Below are positions 19,471-29,719 of a stretch of 64,000 nucleotides of DNA, piece after piece; the first letter of the stretch is position 1, and every line of letters begins with the position of its first letter. The position numbers and the translations under genes were made by a program. Origin of the DNA: an uncultured Bacteroidia bacterium (lineage in GTDB: Bacteria > Bacteroidota > Bacteroidia > Bacteroidales > UBA932); the NCBI GenBank assembly GCA_902769525.1, contig CACXPG010000003.1:206311-270310 (forward strand). The letters run 5' to 3'. The notes beneath the pieces were generated by a model. It ran no database searches, had not been told where the DNA came from, and worked only from the letters and a program-made list of their open reading frames with translations.

Positions 19471-21969
19471 TTAGAACTGCTGTCCGATCACGAAGTGGAA
19501 CTGGCTGCCGCCCTTCTTCTTTCCTTCGTTAGGAACAGGGTCGAAACCGTAGCCCCAGTCGATACCCATAAGACCTACCATCGGGAGCATGATTCTCACG
19601 CCCACTCCGGCACTTCTCTTGATTTCAAACGGGTTGAATCCGCCGATATCGCTCCAGCAGTTTCCGCCCTCCAGGAACGCCAGCGCAAATATGGTGCTGG
19701 ATGGCTGGAGAATAAGCGGATATCTGAGCTCCAGGGTGAACTTGTCATATACGTGTCCTACGTATGCTCCGTCCTGGATAGGAGTCAGGGAGTAGTTAGG
19801 ATATCCTCTGAGGGCGATAATGTCTGATCCGTAAGTGTTGTAGCCGCTCATGCCGTCTCCGCCGACTTCAAATCCCTCGAATGGAGAATAGCCCAGGCTC
19901 TTCTTGTAGTATCCGAGGTAGCCCCAGTTGGCCGCAGCCCTGAACACAAGGTTTCCGGCAATTTTCATGTAAACGTCGGACTTGAGCTGCCACTTGTGGT
20001 ACTCGATCCACTTGTATTTCTCGGTGGCGTCCATGTGCTTGTAGTCGCGATGGCCTCTAAACAGGGAATAAGGTGGAGTGAGCTGGAGGGTGAACGAGAA
20101 GTCAGAACCGCCTCTCGGGAAGATCGGCTGGTCCGTGGAGTTTCTCTCGAGTCCTAATGTATAGCTGAAGTTGTGGCTCTTTCCGGTATCGAACATGAAG
20201 TTGTAGTACCATTTCTGGAGCTTGTAGGTCTGCCAGCTAAGTGCATGGAACAGAACAAAGTAGTTGTCCGGCCAGTTAAGCCTGCTTCCCAGGCTTGCAC
20301 TAACTCCGTAAACTTCCATATACTGGTCTGAATGCCTGTAGAAATAAGTGGAGTTTGTCTGCCTTGTGAAATATGTGGAGACACTCAGGCTGACAGGCTT
20401 GTTGCCCAGCAGCCAAGGCTCTGCAAAGCTGGCGCTCAGGGCGGTATAATAGGTACCGCTGGTCTGGAACCTGATGGAAAGATTCTGTCCGTCGCCGAGC
20501 GGAACCGGTCTCCAGGCCTTCTTCTTGAACACTCTCTTGATTGCAAAGTTGTTGAAGCTCAGTCCAAGCGTTCCGACGAAGGTGTTGCCGCCCCATCCTC
20601 CGGAAAGTTCCACGTGGCTGTCCGGCTTCTCCTCCAGGTTGTACGCTATGTCAACTGTGTTCTTGTTTGCATCCGGAATCACGCTGTAGCCTGCTCCTGT
20701 CTGGAATACCTCAGGATTGAAGTGGCCGATTGATGAAAGCTCCCTGACAGACCTCTCGAAATCGGTCTGGGAATAAAGGTATCCCGGCTTGGTGAACAGG
20801 GCCCTTCTTGCAATCTTTTCAGCAGTGATGTTGTTTCCGTTGATTATGACCTTGTTGAAGGTGGCAGGCTTGCCTTCATACATTCTCATCTCCACATCTA
20901 CAGAGTCATTCTGGATAACCTTCTCGACCGGCATTACGTTGAAGAACAGGTAGCCGTTGTCGGTGTACATTTTCTTTACGTCCGGCTCCATCTGCTTAGG
21001 GTCTCCGTTCAGTCTCTTGTCCATCGTGACAAGGTCATAGATGTCTCCCTTCTTGATTCGGAGAACCTTGTTAAGCTGGTCGGCTGAATAGATGCTGTTG
21101 CCGGTCCAGGTTATATCCCTGAAATAATACCTGTCGCCCTCTTCAAGGGTGAAGTCGATGGCCAGGCGGTCATCAGACATATAGTAGATTGAGTCCTTGA
21201 GGATTCTGGCATCGCGGAAACCTTGCTCGTTGAATGCGGCAATCAGGTTGTTCTTGTCCTCGGCATATTCTTTCTGCTTGAATTTCTTGGACCTGAAGAA
21301 GTTCATCAGCCTGGTGTCGCGAGTGTGCTTCATCGACTTGACAAGCTTGCGCTCGGTCAGGTTATGGTTGCCTGTGAATGACACTCTTCCTATCTTGATT
21401 CTTGGGCCACGGTTGATGTCGAAGGTTACTCTTACAGCGTTCTTGACCACAGGATCTTCCTCCTGGATCACTTTCACGTCGCATTTGAGAAATCCTTTCT
21501 CAGCAAAGTACTTCTTGATGATGTTGGTGGAATACTCCAGCACGTAATCAGAAAGTTCTGAACCTCTCTTGAGCTTCAGCCTTTCCTGAAGGTCTGACCT
21601 CTGTCCGCTTCGGATGCCGCTGAAAGTCCATCTTGAAACTCTAGGCCTCTCTGAAAGATGAAGGCCCAGCCATACGGTATCCTTGCTTTGTGAAAGGGAG
21701 TCGATGTAAAAGCCGGCGTCAGAAAAATATCTCTGGGCCCAGACTCTTTTCAGAATGTCTGAAAGCTCCATGCTCGGGATAGTGATTTTTTCTCCCTTGA
21801 CCAGTCCGGTGACAGAAAGAATCTGCTCTTCGCTAAGGTATTTGATACCGGACACTTTGACTCCGCCGATAACATACGTCTTGGGACTTGTGTAGTCTAC
21901 TTTCTGTGCGTTTACGGCCAGAGGCAGAACTATCAAGGCGCAGGCGGCCAAAAGTTTAAATATTCTCAT
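19471..21969 (-). CDS. bamA: Outer-membrane protein assembly factor BamA
   Basis: An 832-residue outer-membrane protein that inserts beta-barrel proteins. A signal peptide ends near residue 22 (VNAQ). About five POTRA domains (about 30-420, with repeated segments such as RVSFTGNHNLTERKL and KVIINGNNITAEKIARRALFTKPGYLY) precede a 16-strand barrel ending GSQFHFVIGQQF with the C-terminal Phe typical of such barrels. The ATG at 21969 is preferred over a TTG three codons upstream because it begins a clean signal peptide. It lies 18 bases after uppS. Confidence 0.95.
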   Translation of the reverse strand: MRIFKLLAACALIVLPLAVNAQKVDYTSPKTYVIGGVKVSGIKYLSEEQILSVTGLVKGEKITIPSMELSDILKRVWAQRYFSDAGFYIDSLSQSKDTVWLGLHLSERPRVSRWTFSGIRSGQRSDLQERLKLKRGSELSDYVLEYSTNIIKKYFAEKGFLKCDVKVIQEEDPVVKNAVRVTFDINRGPRIKIGRVSFTGNHNLTERKLVKSMKHTRDTRLMNFFRSKKFKQKEYAEDKNNLIAAFNEQGFRDARILKDSIYYMSDDRLAIDFTLEEGDRYYFRDITWTGNSIYSADQLNKVLRIKKGDIYDLVTMDKRLNGDPKQMEPDVKKMYTDNGYLFFNVMPVEKVIQNDSVDVEMRMYEGKPATFNKVIINGNNITAEKIARRALFTKPGYLYSQTDFERSVRELSSIGHFNPEVFQTGAGYSVIPDANKNTVDIAYNLEEKPDSHVELSGGWGGNTFVGTLGLSFNNFAIKRVFKKKAWRPVPLGDGQNLSIRFQTSGTYYTALSASFAEPWLLGNKPVSLSVSTYFTRQTNSTYFYRHSDQYMEVYGVSASLGSRLNWPDNYFVLFHALSWQTYKLQKWYYNFMFDTGKSHNFSYTLGLERNSTDQPIFPRGGSDFSFTLQLTPPYSLFRGHRDYKHMDATEKYKWIEYHKWQLKSDVYMKIAGNLVFRAAANWGYLGYYKKSLGYSPFEGFEVGGDGMSGYNTYGSDIIALRGYPNYSLTPIQDGAYVGHVYDKFTLELRYPLILQPSSTIFALAFLEGGNCWSDIGGFNPFEIKRSAGVGVRIMLPMVGLMGIDWGYGFDPVPNEGKKKGGSQFHFVIGQQF

Positions 21970-21987
21970 CAATCTCAAAATTTCTAA

Positions 21988-22683
21988 TTATAGTTTGCCG
22001 AACCTTCTCTCTCTTCTGGAAAAAGCCTCGAGCGCAGACCGGAATTCAGGTTTGCGAAAATCAGGCCAGAGGGTGTCGGTAAAATAAAACTCCGTATAGG
22101 CGGTTTGCCACAGCATATAGTTGCTGATTCTCTCCTCCCCGCTGGTGCGGATCAGAAGGTCAGGGTCAGGAATGCCGGAGGTTGCAAGGTAACTGTCCAT
22201 ATCTTCCCAGCTCATCTGCCTTCCGGGATTCTCCTGGGCGAACCTGTTTGCCGCCTGGACTATATCCCACTTTCCGCTATAGTTGAGCATAACTACAAAG
22301 ACCGTACCCGTACAGGCCGAAGTGGCTTCCATAACATCCTTCATCGCGATGCGAAGATACTCGGGAAGCCTCTCCAGGTCGCCTACCACCCTGAATTTGA
22401 TGTCGTTCTCCAGCATATAAGGAGTTTCCTTGTTCAGGTACTCAAGAAGCAGGGTCCAAAGTCCCTGGATCTCCTGTTCAGGACGGCCCCAGTTTTCAGT
22501 GGAGAAGGCAAACAGGCTCAGGTACTTGATCTTCATCTCGACAGCAAGCTCCAGACATGCCCTGACGCTTTCTGCACCTTCTTTGTGACCTGCGAGTCTC
22601 TCTTCCCCGCGGGCCTGAGCCCACCGGCCGTTTCCGTCCATGATTATGGTTACGTGCTGCGGTATTTTAGATATTACTCCCAT
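21988..22683 (-). CDS. uppS: Undecaprenyl diphosphate synthase (cis-prenyltransferase)
   Basis: A 231-residue cytosolic or peripheral-membrane enzyme making the C55 lipid carrier for peptidoglycan and surface glycans. The catalytic IMDGNGRWAQ begins near residue 14 (Asp16), followed by the HKEGAESVR, FSTENWGRP and RTSGEERISNYMLWQ blocks of the family. The gene lies between nadK (32 bases) and bamA (18 bases), the usual Bacteroidales order. Confidence 0.96.
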   Translation of the reverse strand: MGVISKIPQHVTIIMDGNGRWAQARGEERLAGHKEGAESVRACLELAVEMKIKYLSLFAFSTENWGRPEQEIQGLWTLLLEYLNKETPYMLENDIKFRVVGDLERLPEYLRIAMKDVMEATSACTGTVFVVMLNYSGKWDIVQAANRFAQENPGRQMSWEDMDSYLATSGIPDPDLLIRTSGEERISNYMLWQTAYTEFYFTDTLWPDFRKPEFRSALEAFSRRERRFGKL

Positions 22684-22715
22684 AAAAAGTCAATAGATGG
22701 CAAATATAGCAATTT

Positions 22716-23588
22716 TTAGGCATTCCTCCAATCTGCACCCCAATAGAGCTTGCGGCTCAGGGCCTGCATAAAATCGTTGTCTGAACTTACCAGTTCCAGA
22801 CTTGCCTTGGAACTGGTGAAACGGGCGCACGCTCCGTCCGGGAAGGAGAATGTCCTGTTGTCCGCAGAAAGAGCGGCGTCTTTGTATCTTGTAGAGTAAC
22901 TTACCTCTATAGTTGCCGAGTCGGAAACCACCAGAGGCCTGATATTCAGGTTATGCGGAGCCACCGGCACTATAATCAGAACCTGGCAGCCAGGCATGAC
23001 TATAGGCCCCCCGGCACTCATGGAATAGGCGGTGGAACCTGTAGCGGAAGCCACCAGCACGCCATCTGCCATATATCGCGGAATAGGAGCTCCGTCAACT
23101 TTTATATCAAGTTCAAGCACGGCCGGCCCCTTTCTCTGGATGGAGAACTCGTTCAGGGCATAGGGATAGAAATCCTCCGGCATGCAGTCACACTCCATCC
23201 TGAGCAGCGGACGCCTCTCGGTCTTGAATTCTCCCCTTAGAAGAGCTGAAACGCTTTCTATCCTGGAAGTTGTAAGAAAGCCCAGACGGCCGAAATTGAT
23301 TCCGGCAACCGGTATCTTCTTGTCTCTTACAAGCGGCACGCTGCTCAGGAATGTGCCGTCTCCGCCAAGAGTCAGAAACAGTCCGGTGTCTTCAGGAAGG
23401 TCTGACGAGGAACTGAAAAACGAAGCTCCCTTTATGTCCAGCTGAGGACAGGTCTGCTGCAGATAGCTGTAGAAAGGGCCGTAAAAGACAGGCTGTACTG
23501 TTGGGTCTCTGCCAATAAGGTCTATCAGTTCACAAAGCCTTGGCCAGCTGCTTTTGTCTATGGTTCTGCCGAATATAGCAACTTTCAT
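22716..23588 (-). CDS. nadK: NAD kinase
   Basis: A 290-residue enzyme phosphorylating NAD to NADP. It contains GGDGTFL (residues 75-81, catalytic Asp77), NEFSIQRKGPA in the middle and the ATGSTAYSMSAGGPIV block near residue 180. It is the first gene of the minus-strand nadK-uppS-bamA-skp-skp operon and is divergent from pdxJ, 50 bases away. No convincing promoter box was found for it in that short gap. Confidence 0.96.
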   Translation of the reverse strand: MKVAIFGRTIDKSSWPRLCELIDLIGRDPTVQPVFYGPFYSYLQQTCPQLDIKGASFFSSSSDLPEDTGLFLTLGGDGTFLSSVPLVRDKKIPVAGINFGRLGFLTTSRIESVSALLRGEFKTERRPLLRMECDCMPEDFYPYALNEFSIQRKGPAVLELDIKVDGAPIPRYMADGVLVASATGSTAYSMSAGGPIVMPGCQVLIIVPVAPHNLNIRPLVVSDSATIEVSYSTRYKDAALSADNRTFSFPDGACARFTSSKASLELVSSDNDFMQALSRKLYWGADWRNA

Positions 23589-23624
23589 ATTTTATCAATT
23601 TTTCGCAAGTTAGTTATATTTTCA

Positions 23625-23632
23625 TAAATTTG
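23625..23632 (+). promoter_or_regulatory. Putative -7 box of pdxJ
   Basis: TAAATTTG ends only six bases before the pdxJ ATG; TTCG lies 19 bases upstream of the box as a weak -33. The expected transcript would start at or within a few bases of the ATG. Confidence 0.5.
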
Positions 23633-23638
23633 TAATCT

Positions 23639-24355
23639 ATGGAAACAAGACTTAGTGTAAATATAAACAAAATCGCCACTCTCAGGAATGCGAGAGGAGG
23701 CAATATGCCAAATGTAGTCAAGTGCGCTCTTGACTGCGAGAAATTCGGGGCGCAGGGCATCACCGTCCACCCCAGACCTGACGAAAGACATATCAGAAGG
23801 CAGGATGTGCTGGACCTCAAACCCCTGCTGACAACTGAATTCAACATCGAGGGCAATCCGAAGGATCCTTTCAACCAGCTGGTTCTAAGCGTAATCCCGG
23901 CCCAGGTCACTTTAGTCCCCGATGCCGAAAACGCCATCACTTCAAACGCCGGATGGGATACCATAACCCACAAGGACTATCTGAAGAAAGTGTGCCGGAT
24001 GTTCAAGGATGCCGGAATCAGGGTGTCCATATTCGTCGATCCGGTAGAAGAGATGGTGAAAAACGCCGCTGACTGCGGCTGCGACCGTGTGGAACTTTAT
24101 ACTGAGGCCTATGCCAAGAACTACCACACCAACCGTGAGCAGGCAATCGAGCCTTACTACAAGGCTGCCGTGGCGGCGGGTCAGTGCGGCCTTGGCCTTA
24201 ACGCCGGCCACGACCTGAACCTGGACAACCTGAAATACTTCGCCCAGACCATACCGGGACTTCTGGAAGTGTCTATCGGACACGCCCTGATTTGCGACGC
24301 CCTGTATTTGGGACTGGAGAACACCATCCGCGCCTATCGCAGAGAACTCCGGTAA
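23639..24355 (+). CDS. pdxJ: Pyridoxine 5'-phosphate synthase
   Basis: A 238-residue TIM-barrel enzyme of the DXP-dependent vitamin B6 pathway, condensing 1-deoxyxylulose 5-phosphate with 3-amino-2-oxopropyl phosphate. The N-terminus [17 protein letters not shown] and the blocks [12 protein letters not shown] and [12 protein letters not shown] are family signatures. The start is fixed by the conserved N-terminus. It precedes a plus-strand run including an OmpH-like lipoprotein, GT4 and purC. Confidence 0.95.
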   Translation: METRLSVNINKIATLRNARGGNMPNVVKCALDCEKFGAQGITVHPRPDERHIRRQDVLDLKPLLTTEFNIEGNPKDPFNQLVLSVIPAQVTLVPDAENAITSNAGWDTITHKDYLKKVCRMFKDAGIRVSIFVDPVEEMVKNAADCGCDRVELYTEAYAKNYHTNREQAIEPYYKAAVAAGQCGLGLNAGHDLNLDNLKYFAQTIPGLLEVSIGHALICDALYLGLENTIRAYRRELR

Positions 24356-24371
24356 ATTTGCATAATTTATG

Positions 24372-24379
24372 TATATTTG
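24372..24379 (+). promoter_or_regulatory. Putative -7 box before the OmpH-like lipoprotein gene
   Basis: TATATTTG lies 40 bases before the ATG at 24420. A second TAAATTTG overlaps the pdxJ stop codon at 24353-24360. Confidence 0.45.
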
Positions 24380-24419
24380 CAGGTTGTTGTAAAGAATTTT
24401 TAAAACGTAACATATTTCA

Positions 24420-25073
24420 ATGATGAAACAGATCAGACTATTCCTTTGCGCTGCATTGGCTTTTGCTTTTGCATCCTGCAGCCAGAACCAGAACACAAAC
24501 ACATCAAACGGCGAGAAGGCAGCTCCTGAAGCAGGCAGCATAGTATATCTCCAGCTGGACTCCGTAGTCAACAACTACGATATGTTCAACGACCTGAAGA
24601 GCAAGCTTGAAGAGAAGGTTCAGAAGATCCAGAACGAGCTTCAGGCAAAGACCAGGGATTTCCAGAATGCGGCTAACGATTTCACCAACAAGATAAACAA
24701 GGGCCTTCTCACCCAGGCAGAAGCCCAGGAGAGAAACCAGGTGCTGACCAACCGTCAGGCAGAACTCCAGAACCTCAGCGCACAGAAAGAGGCTGAGATC
24801 CAGGAGGAGCAGACTGTAATGTTCAACAAGGTGATGGACGCTATCCAGACTTATGTAAAGAAATACAATCAGGAGAAGAAGTTCGCCCTCATCCTCACCA
24901 CTACAGACGCTACCACCACCGTTCTCGACGGCGACCCTAATCTGGACATCACCGCCGACATCATCGAAGGCCTTAACAACGAGTACGTCAAGGACAAGAA
25001 AAACGCTTCTGCAACTGAAGAGAAGCCAGCTGAAACTCCTGCCGAGGCCCCTAAGGCTGAAAAGGCAAAATAG
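24420..25073 (+). CDS. OmpH/Skp-like lipoprotein
   Basis: A 217-residue lipoprotein (lipobox ASC, Cys20; an ATG one codon downstream would also serve). After a short linker it has the OmpH layout: a strand IVYLQLDSVVNNY, a long Gln/Lys/Glu helical hairpin (about 55-145) and a C-terminal strand FALILTTTDATTTVLDG. The last 25 residues are a Pro/Ala/Glu/Lys-rich tail. It is a third Skp-like protein in the window, but membrane-anchored and outside the bamA operon. It is probably a periplasmic chaperone or envelope factor; its clients are unknown. Three bases separate it from the GT4 gene. Confidence 0.8.
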   Translation: MMKQIRLFLCAALAFAFASCSQNQNTNTSNGEKAAPEAGSIVYLQLDSVVNNYDMFNDLKSKLEEKVQKIQNELQAKTRDFQNAANDFTNKINKGLLTQAEAQERNQVLTNRQAELQNLSAQKEAEIQEEQTVMFNKVMDAIQTYVKKYNQEKKFALILTTTDATTTVLDGDPNLDITADIIEGLNNEYVKDKKNASATEEKPAETPAEAPKAEKAK

Positions 25074-25076
25074 CCG

Positions 25077-26246
25077 ATGAGGATAGCAATACTTTCGTGT
25101 TTTTACCCTTACAGGGGCGGGATATCGCAGTTCAACACCTATCTGTTGGAGGAACTTTCCAAAAAGCACACAGTCAAGGCGTTCAACTTTAAAAGGCAGT
25201 ATCCCGGCATCCTTTTTCCTGGCAAGACACAGAAAGTGGCATCCGACGACGACGCTCTCCCGGTGGAAAGCGTTTCCGTACTGGACACGGCAAATCCGTT
25301 TACTTACGGCAAGACGGCAAGAGCCATCGCTGACTTTGAGCCCGATGTACTGCTGACAAGATACTGGATGAGCTATTTCGCCCCTTCTCTGGGCAGTGTA
25401 ACCTCCAAGGTTGCCAAGATCCTGAAAAAGAAAGGGAAGAAAGACTTCAAAGCCGTAGCCATCGCGGACAACATAATACCTCACGAAAAACATTTCTTCG
25501 ACATCCCGCTCGCCAGACGCTTTGTAAAGAGGCAGAGCGGGATTGTTACACTCAGCCATGCCGTCGAGCAGCAGCTGCAACAGATCTGCCCGGAGGCAAA
25601 GAGCGTAACCATTCCGCATCCTCTATACTCTAATTTCGGGGAGAGAATCGACACCCTTCAGGCCCGAAAACTCATCGGGATGAAAGGAACCGACAGCCAG
25701 ATAATGGAGCGGAAAGTGCTGCTTTTCTTCGGCCTTATAAGAGAATACAAGGGGCTGGACATTCTGCTGGAAGCCATGCCGCTTCTGGACAGTTCCTATA
25801 CCCTGGTTGTGGCCGGGGAATGCTACGGCAGCTTTGACAAATACCGCCGCATCATTGATTCAGAGCGGTTTGCCCCTTGCAGGCAGAACCTCATCCTCGC
25901 GGACAGCTACATCCCGGACAAGGAAGTCAAGATTTATTTCAGTGCAGCAGACGCCAGCGTTCTGCCATACCGGTCGGCCACCCAGAGCGGAATCAGCTCC
26001 ATCTCCTGGAACTTTGACGTTCCGCTCATCACAACTCCGGTGGGAGGGCTGGTGGAAAGCGTGGGCAAGGCCGGAACCGGAATGCTCACTAAAGACGTCA
26101 GCGCTGAATCAGTTGCAGATGCCGTAAAGAAATACTTTGCAGAAAACAAGAAAGAAGAGTATCTTTACAACATCGCCCAACTGAAGAAACAGCTTGGCTG
26201 GGGAGCGTTTGCAGACAAACTTGAAGACTTCATAAAAACCTTATAG
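25077..26246 (+). CDS. Glycosyltransferase, family 4-like
   Basis: A 389-residue GT-B fold enzyme. The N-terminal domain begins MRIAILSCFYPYRGGISQFN, the usual acceptor-side glycine loop. The C-terminal nucleotide-sugar domain shows LLFFGLIREYKGLDILLEAM (about 218-237) and YRSATQSGISSISWNFDVPLI near residue 300 in place of the classical EGxxxxxxE helix. Donor and acceptor are not predictable; it is not in a polysaccharide cluster. It is co-transcribed with the OmpH-like lipoprotein (3-base gap) and purC. Confidence 0.82.
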   Translation: MRIAILSCFYPYRGGISQFNTYLLEELSKKHTVKAFNFKRQYPGILFPGKTQKVASDDDALPVESVSVLDTANPFTYGKTARAIADFEPDVLLTRYWMSYFAPSLGSVTSKVAKILKKKGKKDFKAVAIADNIIPHEKHFFDIPLARRFVKRQSGIVTLSHAVEQQLQQICPEAKSVTIPHPLYSNFGERIDTLQARKLIGMKGTDSQIMERKVLLFFGLIREYKGLDILLEAMPLLDSSYTLVVAGECYGSFDKYRRIIDSERFAPCRQNLILADSYIPDKEVKIYFSAADASVLPYRSATQSGISSISWNFDVPLITTPVGGLVESVGKAGTGMLTKDVSAESVADAVKKYFAENKKEEYLYNIAQLKKQLGWGAFADKLEDFIKTL

Positions 26247-26249
26247 ATT

Positions 26250-27200
26250 ATGGATTCCATAGTAAAGACCAGTTTTGATTTCAAGAACCTGACCGGAACT
26301 TATACCGGCAAAGTCAGAGACGTTTACTTCATTCAGGACAAGTACATGGTTATGGTGGCTACGGACAGAATCTCCGCATTCGATGTCGTGCTGCCACGCG
26401 GAATCCCTTATAAGGGACAGGTTCTCAACCAGATAGCGGCAAAGTTCCTGGACAGTACCACAGACATCGTGCGCAACTGGAAAATCGCCTGCCCGGATCC
26501 TATGGTCACAGTCGGCTACAAGTGCCAGCCGCTGCCTGTGGAAATGATTGTCAGGGGATATCTGACCGGAAGTTCCTGGAGAAGCTACAAGGCCGGAGCA
26601 AGGCAGATTTGCGGAGTGGACATTCCTGAAGGAATGCGCGAGCACCAGAAGTTTGACCACCCTATCGTCACCCCTACCACCAAAGCCGAAATCGGCGGGC
26701 ACGACCAGGATATTTCAAAAGAAGAAATCATAGCCAAGGGGCTCATTCCTGCTGACATATATGAAAAGGTAGAGCAGGCCGCCCTCAAGCTCTTTGAAAG
26801 AGGTACCGAGATAGCTCGCCAGAGAGGCCTGATTCTTGTTGACACAAAGTACGAGTTCGGGCTGCTGGACGGAGATATCTGCCTGATGGACGAAATCCAC
26901 ACCCCTGATTCTTCCAGGTATTTTTATCTCGACGGCTATCAGGAAAGATTCGATGCCGGAGAGCCTCAGAAACAGCTCTCGAAAGAGTTTGTCAGAGAGT
27001 GGCTGATGGAAAACGGATTCCAGGGAAGGGCAGGAGAAAAGGTTCCTGAAATGACAGACAGCATAGTGTCCGGCATCTCAGACCGTTACATAGAACTTTA
27101 CGAGGCCGTAACGGGCGAGAAGTTCACCAAGCTCCCGTATGACGAAAATATCTTCGAGAGAATAGAAGAGAACATAAAGAACATGCTTGCAAGGCTTTAA
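26250..27200 (+). CDS. purC: Phosphoribosylaminoimidazole-succinocarboxamide synthase (SAICAR synthase)
   Basis: A 316-residue purine-synthesis enzyme joining CAIR and aspartate. It carries [25 protein letters not shown] near the N-terminus, [16 protein letters not shown] in the middle and LVDTKYEFG with [12 protein letters not shown] in the ATP-grasp-like C-terminal part. The length fits the longer, single-domain bacterial form. It starts three bases after the GT4 stop codon. Confidence 0.95.
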   Translation: MDSIVKTSFDFKNLTGTYTGKVRDVYFIQDKYMVMVATDRISAFDVVLPRGIPYKGQVLNQIAAKFLDSTTDIVRNWKIACPDPMVTVGYKCQPLPVEMIVRGYLTGSSWRSYKAGARQICGVDIPEGMREHQKFDHPIVTPTTKAEIGGHDQDISKEEIIAKGLIPADIYEKVEQAALKLFERGTEIARQRGLILVDTKYEFGLLDGDICLMDEIHTPDSSRYFYLDGYQERFDAGEPQKQLSKEFVREWLMENGFQGRAGEKVPEMTDSIVSGISDRYIELYEAVTGEKFTKLPYDENIFERIEENIKNMLARL

Positions 27201-27201
27201 C

Positions 27202-28911
27202 ATGAAAACCAACCTCAGAAACAGCTTACTGCGCTTTTGCGCCAGACTGGTTGCCGTCGCGATAATGGCATCAGCCCCGACCTACGCCCTTTCACAGGTG
27301 AAAATCACTGTTTCAGACCAGATAGTGAGCGTCAAGGGGGAAAAGATGTATGTCCACAATGTCAAGAAAGGCGAGACCATCTACTCCATCTGCAAGGCAT
27401 ACAACATTACGGCAGATGAGCTTCAGACGCACAACCCTGTCATCTCCGCCGGACTGAAGGAAGGACAGATCCTGTACATCCCTGTCTCAGGTCTGCAGAA
27501 GGTTGTTTCCGAGCCGCAGAACCAGAATCCGGAGGCTTCATCCTACGACCCTGGCAGCTTCATAAACCACAAGGTAAGATGGCTGGAGAATCTCGACGAC
27601 ATCGCTGAGAAATACGGGGTTGACAAGAAAGACATAATGGCTTTCAACAACATGAAGTCTGAAAAGCTGAAAAAGATAAAGGTGCTCAAGATTCCTGTCA
27701 AAAAGAGTGAACCTTCTTATAAGGGGCAGCCGGTTGACGGCACGGATACAGACAATGTCACTCAGGTTGTTCCGGACACTCTGGACAATCCAGATGTTCT
27801 GCCGGATGACAACGAGTATCCTAAAGTTTACTCTATGCCGGAAATAGACGCGTCCAGGACAAGGACAGTGGCCCTGCTTCTGCCTCTTAACAGCAACGGA
27901 AAGGCCAATGCCAACTATATGGACTTCTACAGCGGAGCGCTCATGGCCATCGAGCAGATAAAACGCGACGGCGGCAGCATAAAACTGAACGTGCTGGACT
28001 ACGGAGACAACATATCTTCTGTTGCCGAAAGCGAAAAGATAGCCCAGGCAGACCTTATTATCGGTCCTATCAGATACCAGTCGATAAAGGAGCTGATCCC
28101 GATGGTAAACGCGCTCAGGATTCCTGTGGTTTCTCCTCTGGACGCCGCCGCTGACTCTCTTCTCGGAGAGTGCCCTTACCTTTTCCAGGCCGCACTTTCC
28201 ACTCAAAGGCAGGTAGAGGCTCTAGCAGACATGATCATCGAAGAGGCGTCAAAGGCTCCTAACCCGAACATCATAATTGTTTACAGCACAGCCTCAAGCG
28301 ATGCCCCGAAGGCAGAAATGCTAAAGATGGTACTGGAAGAGAAAGGAGCCAGCGTTACCGCTTGCGGAAGTTCCGGAGTGCTCAGCGCTGTCAGGAGAGA
28401 CATGGATAATATCATTGTTGTCCAGACATATACAGAGGGTCTCACTGCTGAAATTCTCCGCCAGATAGACATCAAGATGATTCCGCCGGAGAAAGTCACT
28501 TTGTTTGGCACTCCAAAGTGGAAGAACTTCGAGGCTCTGGACATGTCTCTGTATTTCAAGTACAACACCAGAATCTGCATGCCTCACAACATAGACCTGA
28601 ACCGTCAGGACGTAAGGCAGTTCATCAGGGCCTACAGGTCTCTTTACAACTGCGAGCCAAAGGCATACGCCTTTAACGGATACGACATTGTGTATTTCTT
28701 CTGCAAAGCGGTTTTGGGCGGACTTAGAGAATGCTCTGAAGAACCGGACAACACAATAGCCTCAGACTATATGCAAAAAAATCTGCTGCAACTCGATATG
28801 CTGCAGCAGAAATTCAGGTTTGTCCGCAATCCGGAAGGAGGTTACGTGAACACGGCGGCCACCAAGATCTTCTTCAATCCGGATTACTCCATCACCCAAG
28901 AGCAGAACTAA
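27202..28911 (+). CDS. LysM-domain exported protein with periplasmic-binding-type C-terminal domain
   Basis: A 569-residue exported protein. A signal peptide (about 1-32) is followed by a LysM domain (about 46-93, [23 protein letters not shown]) and a second, weaker LysM-like segment (about 125-170). Residues about 210-560 resemble the type 1 periplasmic ligand-binding fold ([48 protein letters not shown]). It probably sits on peptidoglycan and binds a small ligand or partner; lytic activity is not indicated. The ATG at 27202 directly follows the purC stop and is preferred to an upstream TTG inside purC. Its stop overlaps the convergent nagB stop in CTAA. Confidence 0.8.
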   Translation: MKTNLRNSLLRFCARLVAVAIMASAPTYALSQVKITVSDQIVSVKGEKMYVHNVKKGETIYSICKAYNITADELQTHNPVISAGLKEGQILYIPVSGLQKVVSEPQNQNPEASSYDPGSFINHKVRWLENLDDIAEKYGVDKKDIMAFNNMKSEKLKKIKVLKIPVKKSEPSYKGQPVDGTDTDNVTQVVPDTLDNPDVLPDDNEYPKVYSMPEIDASRTRTVALLLPLNSNGKANANYMDFYSGALMAIEQIKRDGGSIKLNVLDYGDNISSVAESEKIAQADLIIGPIRYQSIKELIPMVNALRIPVVSPLDAAADSLLGECPYLFQAALSTQRQVEALADMIIEEASKAPNPNIIIVYSTASSDAPKAEMLKMVLEEKGASVTACGSSGVLSAVRRDMDNIIVVQTYTEGLTAEILRQIDIKMIPPEKVTLFGTPKWKNFEALDMSLYFKYNTRICMPHNIDLNRQDVRQFIRAYRSLYNCEPKAYAFNGYDIVYFFCKAVLGGLRECSEEPDNTIASDYMQKNLLQLDMLQQKFRFVRNPEGGYVNTAATKIFFNPDYSITQEQN

Positions 28912-29699
28912 AATTCTCCTCTTTCTATATCCTTGAAATAGTTGACGGTTCCAACCTTCAACTCTACGGTTGCGGCGTCGTCGCAGACGATGATGCCCTT
29001 CTTGTGCATCTGGAGAATGCTGACAGTCCACATCTGGCTTATGCCCTCTTCAACGGCGTGGCGCAGAGCCCTTGCCTTGTTGTGTCCGTTTACAAGAATC
29101 ATAACCTCTTCAGCGTCCATAATGGTTCCCACGCCTACGGTGAGGGCAGTCTTTGGAACCAGGTTGATGTCGTGGTTGAAGAATCTGGAATTCGCGATGA
29201 TGGTATCTGTTGTCAGATATTTCAGACGGGTTCTGGAAGTCAGGCTGGAACCCGGCTCGTTGAACGCGATATGGCCGTCTGGACCTATTCCGCCCATAAA
29301 CAGGTTGATGCCGCCGTATGACTTGATCTTTTCCTCGTACCTTCTGCATTCAGACAGCAGGTCCTTGGCGTTGCCGTCGAGAATATTGATGTTCTCGGCT
29401 GGAATGTCTATGTGGTTGAAAAAATTCTCCCTCATAAACGTATGGTAGCTTTCCGGATGGTTTTCAGGAATGCCAACATACTCGTCCATATTGAACGTAA
29501 CCACATTCTTGAAGGAAATCTTGCCTTCCTTGTAGAAATTCACCAGCTCCTTGTAAGTGCCGATAGGAGTGGAACCTGTAGGAAGTCCGAGCACAAAAGG
29601 ACGGTCCGGTGACGGATCGAAGTCTGTAATTCTCTTAAGGATCAGCGATGCAGCCCATTTGGACATATCTGCATACGACTTCTGGATAATCAGTCTCAT
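28908..29699 (-). CDS. nagB: Glucosamine-6-phosphate deaminase
   Basis: A 263-residue enzyme converting glucosamine 6-phosphate to fructose 6-phosphate and ammonia, for amino-sugar catabolism or recycling. [13 protein letters not shown] (about 38-49), FNMDEYVG with catalytic Asp72 and [17 protein letters not shown] are signatures. It is 20 bases after recN on the same strand; whether it shares that transcript is unclear. The stop codon overlaps that of the convergent LysM gene. Confidence 0.95.
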   Translation of the reverse strand: MRLIIQKSYADMSKWAASLILKRITDFDPSPDRPFVLGLPTGSTPIGTYKELVNFYKEGKISFKNVVTFNMDEYVGIPENHPESYHTFMRENFFNHIDIPAENINILDGNAKDLLSECRRYEEKIKSYGGINLFMGGIGPDGHIAFNEPGSSLTSRTRLKYLTTDTIIANSRFFNHDINLVPKTALTVGVGTIMDAEEVMILVNGHNKARALRHAVEEGISQMWTVSILQMHKKGIIVCDDAATVELKVGTVNYFKDIERGEF

Positions 29700-29719
29700 A
29701 ATATAATAGTTTTAAAATA

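Noticed and set aside
20594..20609. A parS-like TTCCACGTGG within bamA
   Set aside because: Only the central bases match a parS-type palindrome, it lies in codons, and no second copy was seen near parAB.
24504..25619. A 371-codon minus-strand frame across the OmpH-like lipoprotein and GT4 genes
   Set aside because: It crosses two well-supported plus-strand genes and has no recognisable domain.
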